Of a stretch of 33,020 bases of DNA, positions 15,029 to 22,539 are shown in pieces. The notes beneath the pieces were generated by a model. It saw nothing but the letters and a program-made list of their open reading frames with translations. It was not told the DNA's origin and did not search any database. The DNA comes from Shewanella chilikensis (GTDB lineage: Bacteria > Pseudomonadota > Gammaproteobacteria > Enterobacterales > Shewanellaceae), in the NCBI RefSeq assembly GCF_002836945.1, contig NZ_NIJM01000045.1, forward strand, positions 1-33,020, in the 5' to 3' direction. The translations under genes were made by a program, and so were the position numbers. Numbering within the stretch: position 1 is the stretch's first letter; every line of letters starts with the position of its first letter.

Positions 15029-16984
15029 TTACGAGTCGCGGCCATTGAGGCGTTCAATAATCTGCGCCTTGGCTTCTTCCTGCGCCTGCAATGCTTCCTC
15101 TTCCTGTTTCTGCCGCATCAGCTCATTGAAGGTAATGCGGGCAGACTGGGCTTGCTCCGAGGCTTGCAGTTTACGCTCCTTTGCCGTCATGGCTTCATCT
15201 GTGAGGCGCTGCAGCTCGGCAAGTGACTCATCGGGCGCATCCCCCAATTCCAGGTGCGATTCACTGCGGCTCAAGGCTTCACGACGCAGCTGTTTTTTCA
15301 GCTCCCAGATAGCGTCCAGGGCTTCACGCTCGGCATCGGCGGCCTCAATGGCGCTGTCTCGCAATTGTTCAAACTTGGCCAGCGCCTGGCCTTCGCGGCT
15401 CCAGGGGTCAACCTCTGGCAGATCCGAAATATTAATCACGGGATCCTCGTAACCATCCTGATGACTCAAGTCCAACATGGCCGCCTTGACCCCGGACATC
15501 ATCAGCATCACGGCGATCACCAAGAGCGGCAGACCACCGACGATAGCCGCCGTCTGCAAGGTGGCGAGCCCACCCATAAACATCAGTACCGAAGGCATAA
15601 AAGACAGAGTAAAGGCCCAAAATAGGCGGTTCCAGCGCAGTGGCTCCTCGGTCACATTGTTTTGCACCACGGACGCCAGAATATAAGAGATGGAATCAAA
15701 GGTGGTGGCGGTAAAGATGATACACAAGAGCGTAAAGACGGCGATGACCAGATAGCTGAACGGCAACTGCTCCAATATCGCAAAAATTGCCCTGGTCGCC
15801 CCGTGTTCATTGAGGATACCCACCACATCCAGCTCCCCCGACAACTGCAACGACAGGCCGAAATTACCCAAGATCATAAAGTACATGGCACAGCCCAGAG
15901 AGCCGAAGAAAATTGAACCGGCCACCATCTGTTTGATGGTTCGGCCGCGGGAGATCCGCGCCACAAACAAGCCCATGCTGGGGGCAAACACCAACCACCA
16001 GGCCCAATAGAAGATGGTCCAGTCCTGAGGAAAATGGGTATTCTCAAAAGTCCCCAAACCACCGAAAGGCTCGGCCCAGGTGGCCATGATAAAGAAGTTG
16101 TTCAACATACGTCCCAGAGAGTCCAGGCCGGTTTCCAACATAAAAATAGTAGGGCCGGCAAACAGAATAAATGCCAGCAGCGCCAGCGCGCCCCAGAAGT
16201 TGATATTACTCAGCACCTTAATGCCTTCATCCATCCCCTTATAGGAGGAATAGGCAAACAGTGCAGTACACAGAAGCAAAACCCCAATCTGGCTACCCGT
16301 GGTCGATGGCAGCTCAAACAAGTAACTCAGGCCTTCGTTGATCAGCGGCGCCGCCAACCCCAGAGTGGTAGCCGCCCCGCCGAGCAAGCCGAAAATAAAC
16401 AATATATCGATAAACTTGCCGAGCTTGCCGTGACTGCGGCCTTCCCCTATCACGGGCATCAAGGCCGCCGATACCTTGAGCACAGGCTGTCTGCGAACAT
16501 AAAAGAAGTAAGCAATGGGGATGGCAGGGATCAAATAGATGCTCCAGGCGATAGGCCCCCAGTGGAAGAGGCCATAAGTGGCGGCCCAGCGCACCGCTTC
16601 TTCACTGCCGGCTTGAAGTTGAAATGGTGGATGCTGATAGTAATAGGCCCATTCAATTGTGCCCCAATAGAGGATACTGGCGCCTATACCGCCGCAAAAC
16701 AGCATCGCTGCCCAGGAAGCTGTGGCAAATTCCGGCTTTTCATCGGCATCGCCAAGCTTAATCTGGCCGATGTCAGAAAAGATGATGTAAATCATAAAGA
16801 AGAATGCCGCCAACCCGAGCGACAGGTAGGCAAAACCCAATTTATCCGTCATAAACGCCTTGGCAACGGCGATCCATTCGGCACCTTCAACCGGAAACAG
16901 CGCCAGCGGGATCACAACTACAAGCAGCAGGCCCAGAGCACCGAAGAAAGTGGCTTTATCTATGAGTTCGAAGTGTTTTTTCAT
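15029..16984 (-). CDS. BCCT-family transporter
   Basis: A 651-residue inner-membrane transporter of the betaine/carnitine/choline family, moving quaternary-ammonium solutes such as betaine. The family signature DWTIFYWAWW is at 321-330, followed by VARISRGRTIKQM. The glycine-rich helix CGGIGASILYWGTIEW is near 98-112. About twelve membrane helices span residues 15-500. The C-terminal 140 residues, from about 510, form a long charged coiled coil rich in Ala, Glu, Gln and Arg, longer than in many members; such tails serve as osmotic or regulatory sensors in some relatives. The substrate is not determined. I chose the ATG at 16984 (MKKHFELIDK) since the 25 upstream codons lack a ribosome site. 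A dyad lies about 120 bases upstream. Confidence 0.92.
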   Translation of the reverse strand: MKKHFELIDKATFFGALGLLLVVVIPLALFPVEGAEWIAVAKAFMTDKLGFAYLSLGLAAFFFMIYIIFSDIGQIKLGDADEKPEFATASWAAMLFCGGIGASILYWGTIEWAYYYQHPPFQLQAGSEEAVRWAATYGLFHWGPIAWSIYLIPAIPIAYFFYVRRQPVLKVSAALMPVIGEGRSHGKLGKFIDILFIFGLLGGAATTLGLAAPLINEGLSYLFELPSTTGSQIGVLLLCTALFAYSSYKGMDEGIKVLSNINFWGALALLAFILFAGPTIFMLETGLDSLGRMLNNFFIMATWAEPFGGLGTFENTHFPQDWTIFYWAWWLVFAPSMGLFVARISRGRTIKQMVAGSIFFGSLGCAMYFMILGNFGLSLQLSGELDVVGILNEHGATRAIFAILEQLPFSYLVIAVFTLLCIIFTATTFDSISYILASVVQNNVTEEPLRWNRLFWAFTLSFMPSVLMFMGGLATLQTAAIVGGLPLLVIAVMLMMSGVKAAMLDLSHQDGYEDPVINISDLPEVDPWSREGQALAKFEQLRDSAIEAADAEREALDAIWELKKQLRREALSRSESHLELGDAPDESLAELQRLTDEAMTAKERKLQASEQAQSARITFNELMRQKQEEEALQAQEEAKAQIIERLNGRDS

Positions 16985-17106
16985 GCTTTTGCTCTTCTGT
17001 TTGTCTCCGTTCGGGAGCTGGGGCCACAGGCAGAGGCCCATGCCGGATAAAATAGGCACAAGTCGCCATCCAGTCGATTATCTTTATCCGGAAAACGTAC
17101 AAAAAG

Positions 17107-17135
17107 TGACGTAAATCAATAGGATTGTTACGTGA
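17107..17135. promoter_or_regulatory. Operator-like dyad upstream of BCCT gene
   Basis: TGACGTAA (17107-17114) and TTACGTGA (17128-17135) are inverted repeats with one mismatch, and inside them CAAT-AGG-ATTG (17117-17127) is an exact dyad. The site is about 120 bases upstream of the transporter start. It could bind a dimeric regulator; which one is unknown. Confidence 0.4.
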
Positions 17136-17303
17136 TGAGATATTTGTGTCCAGCTTGTATGAATTGCTGACTATTTCAGTAAATACGATAAAACGCTTAA
17201 GACCATAAGGATTTATGTGCGTGATTGCAAGTTTACCCCGGTCTGGGAGGTGCCATTCATGAAAGCAAGGAGAGTGATAAAGCCAAGAGACTCAACAAGC
17301 AAA

Positions 17304-17325
17304 GGGCCCACAGTCACAGGGGCCC
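17304..17325 (-). terminator. Probable terminator of the propeller operon
   Basis: GGGCCC at 17304-17309 and at 17320-17325 can pair around a 10-base loop. On the minus strand it lies about 55 bases after the stop at 17380 and is followed by TTTGCTTGTTG, a modest U-rich stretch. Confidence 0.5.
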
Positions 17326-17379
17326 ATACAGACAAAGTACCAACAACCGGCAGAATCTGGCTGTCAGTCTGGCGCTTCG

Positions 17380-18411
17380 CTACTGCTTCAGCTTCATCCA
17401 GGCCGCCTGGGTTTCACGACTGCTTCTTGGGTCCTTTGGCACCAGCCAAAGCAGCATCATATTCAGCAGTGAAGTCGAGAGCATAGCTCCCCAAAGCAGC
17501 ATCAGTGAGATGCTGATAAGGATGTAACTGGCGTAGGAGTCCATAAAGGACAGGGCCAGACCGAAAACAACACCGCTCCCGGGTAATAACAGTAGAGTAA
17601 TAAACAACATCAAACATACCGTCTTAGCGACTGACCACCCCAGATTACGAGCCCTGCGACTGAGAACCATGTAGCCGAAATAGAGGCTGGGCAGTAACCA
17701 AAACATGATGAGCGTTCCTGTCCCCTGCCCTTCAAGCCGCAGCAAAGACCGCAACGCAAAAGCAGGGGAACCGGAAGTTTGCACCATAAAGGTCAGCCAT
17801 CCGAGAAACAATCCATTGCAAAGCCCCAGTATCATGCTGCTGCGAAAGAAAGCCAACGCCGGCGTCTGACGATCGGGGGCGCACCCCTTACGATGAGCCA
17901 GCAAAGGGTGTTCAGGTTCAACTTTTACCAAGGGAGGCCGAAACAGGTAGATCAGTAACTGCACTACCAGCCAAACAACAGCGCAGCCCAAGGCAAACAT
18001 CAAGCCAAGCCAAGGCATAGTCTTGTCAAACTGAAGCATGCTCAGTAGCGTTGGGTAGGAGAAGCCGAACAGGATATTCACCAATGCCAGCGGCACACCG
18101 CACCAATACCCGAACGCCCGTCGCCCAATAGCGACATGCGCTGCCAGCAACCCTGCACCTATACTGAGTTGCAGCCCAGTTGCCAAGATAGCCAACAGTA
18201 AAATAAAGAAGTCGACCTCTCGAATTGCCAGCAGCAGTGAAGGTGAGAACATGTACACCAGTTGCCACTGATAATGGATAGCCAGCATGGGCAGCAGCGC
18301 AATAAAATAGCGACTCCGGTCGCGGGTTTGTTCCGCCCCGCCAAACTCTGGCTGAACAAAGAGATCGCTAATCACCTTAGCCATGCTGTTGGACGATTGT
18401 CTCAATCCCAT
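17380..18411 (-). CDS. Polytopic membrane protein of the propeller operon
   Basis: A 343-residue integral membrane protein with about eight hydrophobic helices (for example FILLLAILATGLQLSIGAGL, LGLMFALGCAVVWLVVQLL, KTVCLMLFITLLLLPG, ILISISLMLLWGAMLS). I recognise no transporter or enzyme signature. The ATG at 18411 lies only 3 bases after the stop of the 70-residue gene, and the ribosome site (CGAGGAGG) sits inside that gene, so translation is coupled. It is the last gene of a five-gene operon with three propeller-like proteins and may be their membrane anchor; that role is inferred only from position. Confidence 0.82.
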   Translation of the reverse strand: MGLRQSSNSMAKVISDLFVQPEFGGAEQTRDRSRYFIALLPMLAIHYQWQLVYMFSPSLLLAIREVDFFILLLAILATGLQLSIGAGLLAAHVAIGRRAFGYWCGVPLALVNILFGFSYPTLLSMLQFDKTMPWLGLMFALGCAVVWLVVQLLIYLFRPPLVKVEPEHPLLAHRKGCAPDRQTPALAFFRSSMILGLCNGLFLGWLTFMVQTSGSPAFALRSLLRLEGQGTGTLIMFWLLPSLYFGYMVLSRRARNLGWSVAKTVCLMLFITLLLLPGSGVVFGLALSFMDSYASYILISISLMLLWGAMLSTSLLNMMLLWLVPKDPRSSRETQAAWMKLKQ

Positions 18412-18414
18412 TGC

Positions 18415-18627
18415 TCATCCTCCTCGAAATACTTGCCAGTCAGAACTGGATGAACTCAACTCGGCAGCCCAAAGCAGTTCGGTGCCACCTTCATCGAACG
18501 GACGCATCTGCAATAGATGGAGAACCGGGCCACCTATATCAGACTTTACTTTCAGCAACCTGGGGCCCAATTCGCTGGCCTGGGCGTATCTCTCTGGATA
18601 CGGGGCAAAATCCAAAATCTCAATCAC
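18415..18627 (-). CDS. 70-residue protein resembling propeller N-termini
   Basis: A 70-residue protein starting at GTG (18627), with AAGGG about 8 bases upstream. Its second half, VLHLLQMRPFDEGGTELLWAAEL, matches the first strands of the three propeller-like proteins in the same operon (QLQLLTPLADGRQQLLWQYEL, LIQVIQSADEADTLLWQCEL, CLYLYEAADTGSDYRLIWSTDF). It is therefore either a remnant of a fourth copy cut down to its first blade, or a small protein that mimics that blade and could cap or compete with the others. It is intact in its own right: its stop and the ribosome site for the next gene are neatly arranged. Confidence 0.72.
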   Translation of the reverse strand: MIEILDFAPYPERYAQASELGPRLLKVKSDIGGPVLHLLQMRPFDEGGTELLWAAELSSSSSDWQVFRGG

Positions 18628-18676
18628 AAAACAACCCTTTGTTATTTATGATGATTACCTTTAGTTAATCATCATT

Positions 18677-20569
18677 TCATTGATAATCGTCTTCATCCTG
18701 ACGGCTCATTTCATATGGCAAGCGGCGGTTAAAGTCCTCGCCATCAGGGGTATCGGCATACTTGCCGAGCAAGGTATCCAGATTGCCATCCTGTTGGAAA
18801 AACAGCTCATGATCGACATCGATACAGTTGAGGTATTGGGCCACCAGCGGCAGATATTGGCTGCCGGCCAATCCCAATTGCAACGCACAGTCGGCCAGTG
18901 CCGGCTTGCTAATGTGTGGATCGCTGTAACAGTAATGGAGCCGCTCATTGGCAATGAATAGCCCCAGCAGACGCGCCATATAGTTCCGGCCTTCCAATTG
19001 GAGGGCCACAGCCTCAAAGAAGCGCGCCTCATCCCAGCTTTCGTCGGCATCATAAAAACCGAGGCGCAAGTCTTTACCCGACTTGAGCGATTCAAAATCT
19101 GTCAATGCCCGCAGCACCAGCTTGTCCAAGGCCTCAAGCCTTGCACTCGCTGACTGCAGATCCCTGACTTCGATTCGCGAAAAACCGAGCAAAGGGGGAA
19201 CTGTATCCTGCACCTGCGCCTGGGCATGGAAGCTGCTCCATTCTGTCTGCTGTAATTGCACAGCAAAGCTCGCCTCCATGGCGGCGGGCGCTTGGTTCAT
19301 CTGGCTGGCCAGATCCAGAGTGGGGTTGGGATTGACGCGCCACAGATAATGCCAGTCGGTCAGCAAGGCTCCCTTGCCGAGGAGTTTCATGCCCTCCTCG
19401 TCGTATAAGTCATCTTCGCCATCCGGGAGATACAGGGGTGAGCGCCACAGCCCGTCCAGAGAAACCTTGCGGGTCGCGCCGCCATGCCAGCCAAGCCAAA
19501 GCGCCGCTTCGTCATCGCAGTAGGCAATATCATCCAGCTGTAACCAGAAACGCCCCTGCGCCTCTTGCCAGTCGAGATTGTCGACATCGGCCGGGGCCAA
19601 CAGCATGTCGGCGTCATCGGCCAGTTGCTCGCGGGTATATTGACGCACGTAAAAACGGCCTATCTCGCGGCCAAGGCGCAAGTCGATGCGCTGCAACTGA
19701 TACGCCAGCGCCTCTGTTTCAGCATCGGCTACCCGGCTCAACTCCATGGCCGGCAGGATAAGCTCACCGCGCTCACTGTCCAGCGCCAGGGCACACTCCC
19801 AGAGCGCTTCATTCCCCGGCGGATTGGGCAGAGGCATGGCCGCCACCTGCAAGAGCTCGGAATAACGGCCCTGCCATTGAACTTGGTTAATGCTACTACC
19901 GACGGGGTCACTACCTACGGGGTTACTACCCACAAGATCATTGCCGACGACAGCCATAGGGTCCAGCCGCAGCAAAAACTGCCAGGCCTGGGACCGACGG
20001 CGCCTACTGCGGTGACAATGCAGGATCAAACTGTTATCCGGCCCGGCATAGAGGCGATCGGTAAAACTCAGCCCTATGCTGTCCGGCAGTCCGGTCGCAT
20101 CGACCTCGGCCCAAGGGCTGCCCTGATTATCCACCTCATCATTCAGCTGCATGGCAGCCGAGGGCGAGAGTTCCCTGTCCTCCAGCCAGTGCCAGAGCGT
20201 TAAGTCATAACAGCAGCGCCGGTCATTTTCGCCCAGTGATGCCAGGGTTCGGCCATCACTCAATACCGCGACTTTGAGATATTCCATCCCGGTATGAGCC
20301 AAAAACTCCTGCTGCCGACGCGCCAGATCCACCAAGTAGATACAGCCCTGCTGATCCCAGATAACGCAGCTCTGCTCACGCCCCGGCACCCCATGGAAAC
20401 AGCCACTGACCTGCATAGTGCCCTCAGCCATGGGAAAGTCTGTGCTCCAGATGAGCCGATAATCCGAGCCCGTATCTGCCGCTTCATAGAGATACAGGCA
20501 AGGGCAGCCATTGTCCGCATCGATATAGATGAGTTTACCGTCGCCAACCGGCGAACTTGTGAATGACAT
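18677..20569 (-). CDS. Propeller-like paralogue 1 (630 aa)
   Basis: A 630-residue protein of unknown function, third in the operon. The first 450 residues are rich in short beta-strand patterns (LIYIDADNG, CVIWDQQGCIYLVDLA, VAVLSDGRTLASLGEND, LWLGWHGGATRKVS, RSPLYLPDG) of the kind seen in beta-propellers. The last 180 residues are helical, with LADCALQLGLAGSQYLPLVA near residue 575. The WLGWxGG motif near 350 is shared with the next gene. A 15-base tandem repeat codes for GSNPVGSDPVGSS near residues 205-225. No signal peptide or membrane helix is present. The ATG at 20569 follows AAAGGA. A gap of 49 bases leads to the 70-residue gene. Confidence 0.8.
   Translation of the reverse strand: MSFTSSPVGDGKLIYIDADNGCPCLYLYEAADTGSDYRLIWSTDFPMAEGTMQVSGCFHGVPGREQSCVIWDQQGCIYLVDLARRQQEFLAHTGMEYLKVAVLSDGRTLASLGENDRRCCYDLTLWHWLEDRELSPSAAMQLNDEVDNQGSPWAEVDATGLPDSIGLSFTDRLYAGPDNSLILHCHRSRRRRSQAWQFLLRLDPMAVVGNDLVGSNPVGSDPVGSSINQVQWQGRYSELLQVAAMPLPNPPGNEALWECALALDSERGELILPAMELSRVADAETEALAYQLQRIDLRLGREIGRFYVRQYTREQLADDADMLLAPADVDNLDWQEAQGRFWLQLDDIAYCDDEAALWLGWHGGATRKVSLDGLWRSPLYLPDGEDDLYDEEGMKLLGKGALLTDWHYLWRVNPNPTLDLASQMNQAPAAMEASFAVQLQQTEWSSFHAQAQVQDTVPPLLGFSRIEVRDLQSASARLEALDKLVLRALTDFESLKSGKDLRLGFYDADESWDEARFFEAVALQLEGRNYMARLLGLFIANERLHYCYSDPHISKPALADCALQLGLAGSQYLPLVAQYLNCIDVDHELFFQQDGNLDTLLGKYADTPDGEDFNRRLPYEMSRQDEDDYQ
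19895..19954. repeat. 15-bp coding tandem repeat, four units
   Basis: Units ACTACCGACGGGGTC, ACTACCTACGGGGTT, ACTACCCACAAGATC and ATTGCCGACGACAGC follow one another; the first two differ at two bases and the others have diverged. On the minus strand they code for GSDPV/GSNPV-type pentapeptides inside propeller-like paralogue 1. A 15-base unit keeps frame, so copy-number change would lengthen or shorten a loop without breaking the gene. The other two paralogues lack it. Confidence 0.7.
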
Positions 20570-20626
20570 ATTTCTTTATCCTTTGCTCAAAAATACCAGC
20601 GACTGCCAGTTATCGTCGTTATCGAA

Positions 20627-22516
20627 TTATTCGTCGTCATAGTCGCCTTTCTCGGCCAGCTTAAACTCCGGGTCGTTATAGGGGCTTGGGACCGCCGCCA
20701 GGAAAGCCGCCAACTGTTGCGAGTCCTGATGTTCGGCAAAGATCACTTTCAAGGTGCGATTGATATGAAATGGATGCACGGGCAAGGCACTGAGAACATT
20801 GAAATAGTCCGCGAGTTGCGGCAGTGCCTGCCTGTGCTGGCTGAGCGCCAAGGCAGCCTCGGCCAGCACAGGCCGCCCCTTGGCTCCCAGCAAACACCTG
20901 GCCTGGGCCAGACGGCAGTATGCCGCCAGGATGGCCGCTATCAACTCAGGCCCCTGCTCCAGACGCACGGCATAGTGGAAGAAGTCGTATTCACTGTGCC
21001 GATTCCCCAAACCATCGACAAAGGCAAACCAGAGCCTGCCAGGCTCAGTAACCGCACTATGGGTTATTTTCTGTTTCAAGCGGCCAAGCCAGCCGGCTCT
21101 GGTTGCTACTGGGACTCTGGTTGTTACTGAGGCTAAGGGCGCTCCGCACGCCTCCCCCAGGCTCTGCTCCAATTTAGGCAGCACCGCCAGTAGTTGCTGC
21201 AAGAGTTGCAGCCTACCTTGATCCGATGTCAGATCGTCACAATAGAGAGTCACCCTGCCACTGGGGCAAGGCTCGGCCTGCAGTTGGCTGGGAATTTGCA
21301 GCGGCTTGGGTTGATAGCTGCAGCAATTGAGCGGGCACTTTTGCTGTTCGCCAGCCAACAGGCTCTGGGGCACAGCAGCTTGGGAGTCGATGTCGACCGA
21401 GTAGTGACTGGGCTCATCGAGATCACCGAATGCCAACCAGAGTTGCCCTTGGTTAACCCCCTTGATCATGACCAGATCATCACCATAATGGCTCAAGGGC
21501 CGCCACTGCCCCGCCGCATCTTGGCTGCCCAGTTGGTACAGAGGGGAAAGCCTCTCGCCCTTCGGCGACACCTTTTGCACCACACCCCCTTTCCAGCCCA
21601 GCCAGAAGACTTGCTCCTGCTCACAAAAATAGCTGCAAGTCAGGCTGTTGAGCAGTTGCTGCCACTCGTCGTTATCCTGATGGGATATCTCTCCGGCGGC
21701 AATCCGCTCCAGCGCCTCCTGAACCGTTTCGGCATCATATTCATCACAGATATCGGCCATGGCCAGCAAGCGCACCCCGGCATCGATTTGGCGGCCGAGG
21801 TTCATATCTATCAGCTGCAACCTGGCTTCGTAACGCACAGGCTCGCCCTCGGCCTGATGACGGCTCACGCCATCGGCGGCCAGGGTAGTGATAAGGCCGT
21901 TGGCACGGTTCTGGAACCAATAATCCTGCGTTGAAACCTGCACTGGAGCCGGTTTCCCCGGCAGAGGCTGTTCGGACCAGGTTTCGTTTGACGGGTCAAA
22001 ATACACCAGTTGCTGAAAGCGGAAGCGATAACCGCCATGCTCATTGCGACCATAAAAGGCCACGCGTCCATCCCGGGTCAGAATCAGTGACTCAGGCTCG
22101 ATTTCGGCACTCACAGGCCAATGCTGCACCGGCTCCATGGCCGCGAGATCGACCTTGAGCAAGCTGTGGCCGCGGCGCGCAGCGATGCCCACCCGCCCGA
22201 CCACCCACAGGGTCTGGTTGTGGCTATCAAGCCAGGCCCCTGGGCTTCCGGTGATTTGTAAATCCAGCACCTGCTCACAACTGCGCGCCTGATAATCGCA
22301 GACAAAAAGCAGTCCATTTTGGCCCAAGGCCAGAAAGCGAGTGTCATCCAGCCACTGCAACAAGGCCAGCTCGCCATCCTCGGTTCCCGGCAACTCACAT
22401 TGCCACAACAGGGTGTCGGCCTCATCAGCGCTCTGGATAACCTGAATAAGCTCAGGGCCGATAAAAAACAGCTTGGCCTGTTGCAGGCGGATATTGGTTC
22501 TTACATTGGCATTCAT
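20627..22516 (-). CDS. Propeller-like paralogue 2 (629 aa)
   Basis: A 629-residue paralogue of the flanking two genes, function unknown. The N-terminus KLFFIGPELIQVIQSADEA and LLWQCELP begins a run of beta-strand repeats (LLFVCDYQARSCEQVLDL, LWVVGRVGIAARRGHSLLKVDL, FWLGWKGGVVQKVSPKGERL) that look like propeller blades. The C-terminal 190 residues are helical, with the shared module LAEAALALSQHRQALPQLAD near residue 560. A proline- and arginine-containing loop (TTRVPVATRAGWLGR) separates the two parts. The ATG at 22516 follows AGGAAT. It is 23 bases behind the first operon gene and 57 bases before the third. Confidence 0.8.
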   Translation of the reverse strand: MNANVRTNIRLQQAKLFFIGPELIQVIQSADEADTLLWQCELPGTEDGELALLQWLDDTRFLALGQNGLLFVCDYQARSCEQVLDLQITGSPGAWLDSHNQTLWVVGRVGIAARRGHSLLKVDLAAMEPVQHWPVSAEIEPESLILTRDGRVAFYGRNEHGGYRFRFQQLVYFDPSNETWSEQPLPGKPAPVQVSTQDYWFQNRANGLITTLAADGVSRHQAEGEPVRYEARLQLIDMNLGRQIDAGVRLLAMADICDEYDAETVQEALERIAAGEISHQDNDEWQQLLNSLTCSYFCEQEQVFWLGWKGGVVQKVSPKGERLSPLYQLGSQDAAGQWRPLSHYGDDLVMIKGVNQGQLWLAFGDLDEPSHYSVDIDSQAAVPQSLLAGEQQKCPLNCCSYQPKPLQIPSQLQAEPCPSGRVTLYCDDLTSDQGRLQLLQQLLAVLPKLEQSLGEACGAPLASVTTRVPVATRAGWLGRLKQKITHSAVTEPGRLWFAFVDGLGNRHSEYDFFHYAVRLEQGPELIAAILAAYCRLAQARCLLGAKGRPVLAEAALALSQHRQALPQLADYFNVLSALPVHPFHINRTLKVIFAEHQDSQQLAAFLAAVPSPYNDPEFKLAEKGDYDDE

Positions 22517-22539
22517 TGAGTTATTCCTGTGATTTGCAA

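Larger units (their letters stand above)
16985..17379. other. 395-bp intergenic region upstream of the BCCT gene
   Basis: This gap separates the transporter gene from the end of the propeller operon. It holds the operator-like dyad at 17107-17135 and the hairpin at 17304-17325. Frames of 89 and 100 codons on the plus strand (from 17217 and 17225) have no ribosome sites, read through the hairpin and overlap the membrane-protein gene, so I leave them out. Confidence 0.6.

Noticed and set aside
16034..17050. 338-codon frame antisense to the BCCT gene
   Set aside because: Shadow of a membrane-protein gene; no hydrophobic or domain pattern.
17217..17527. Plus-strand frames between the BCCT and membrane-protein genes
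   Set aside because: No ribosome sites, and they run through a terminator hairpin into a gene on the other strand.
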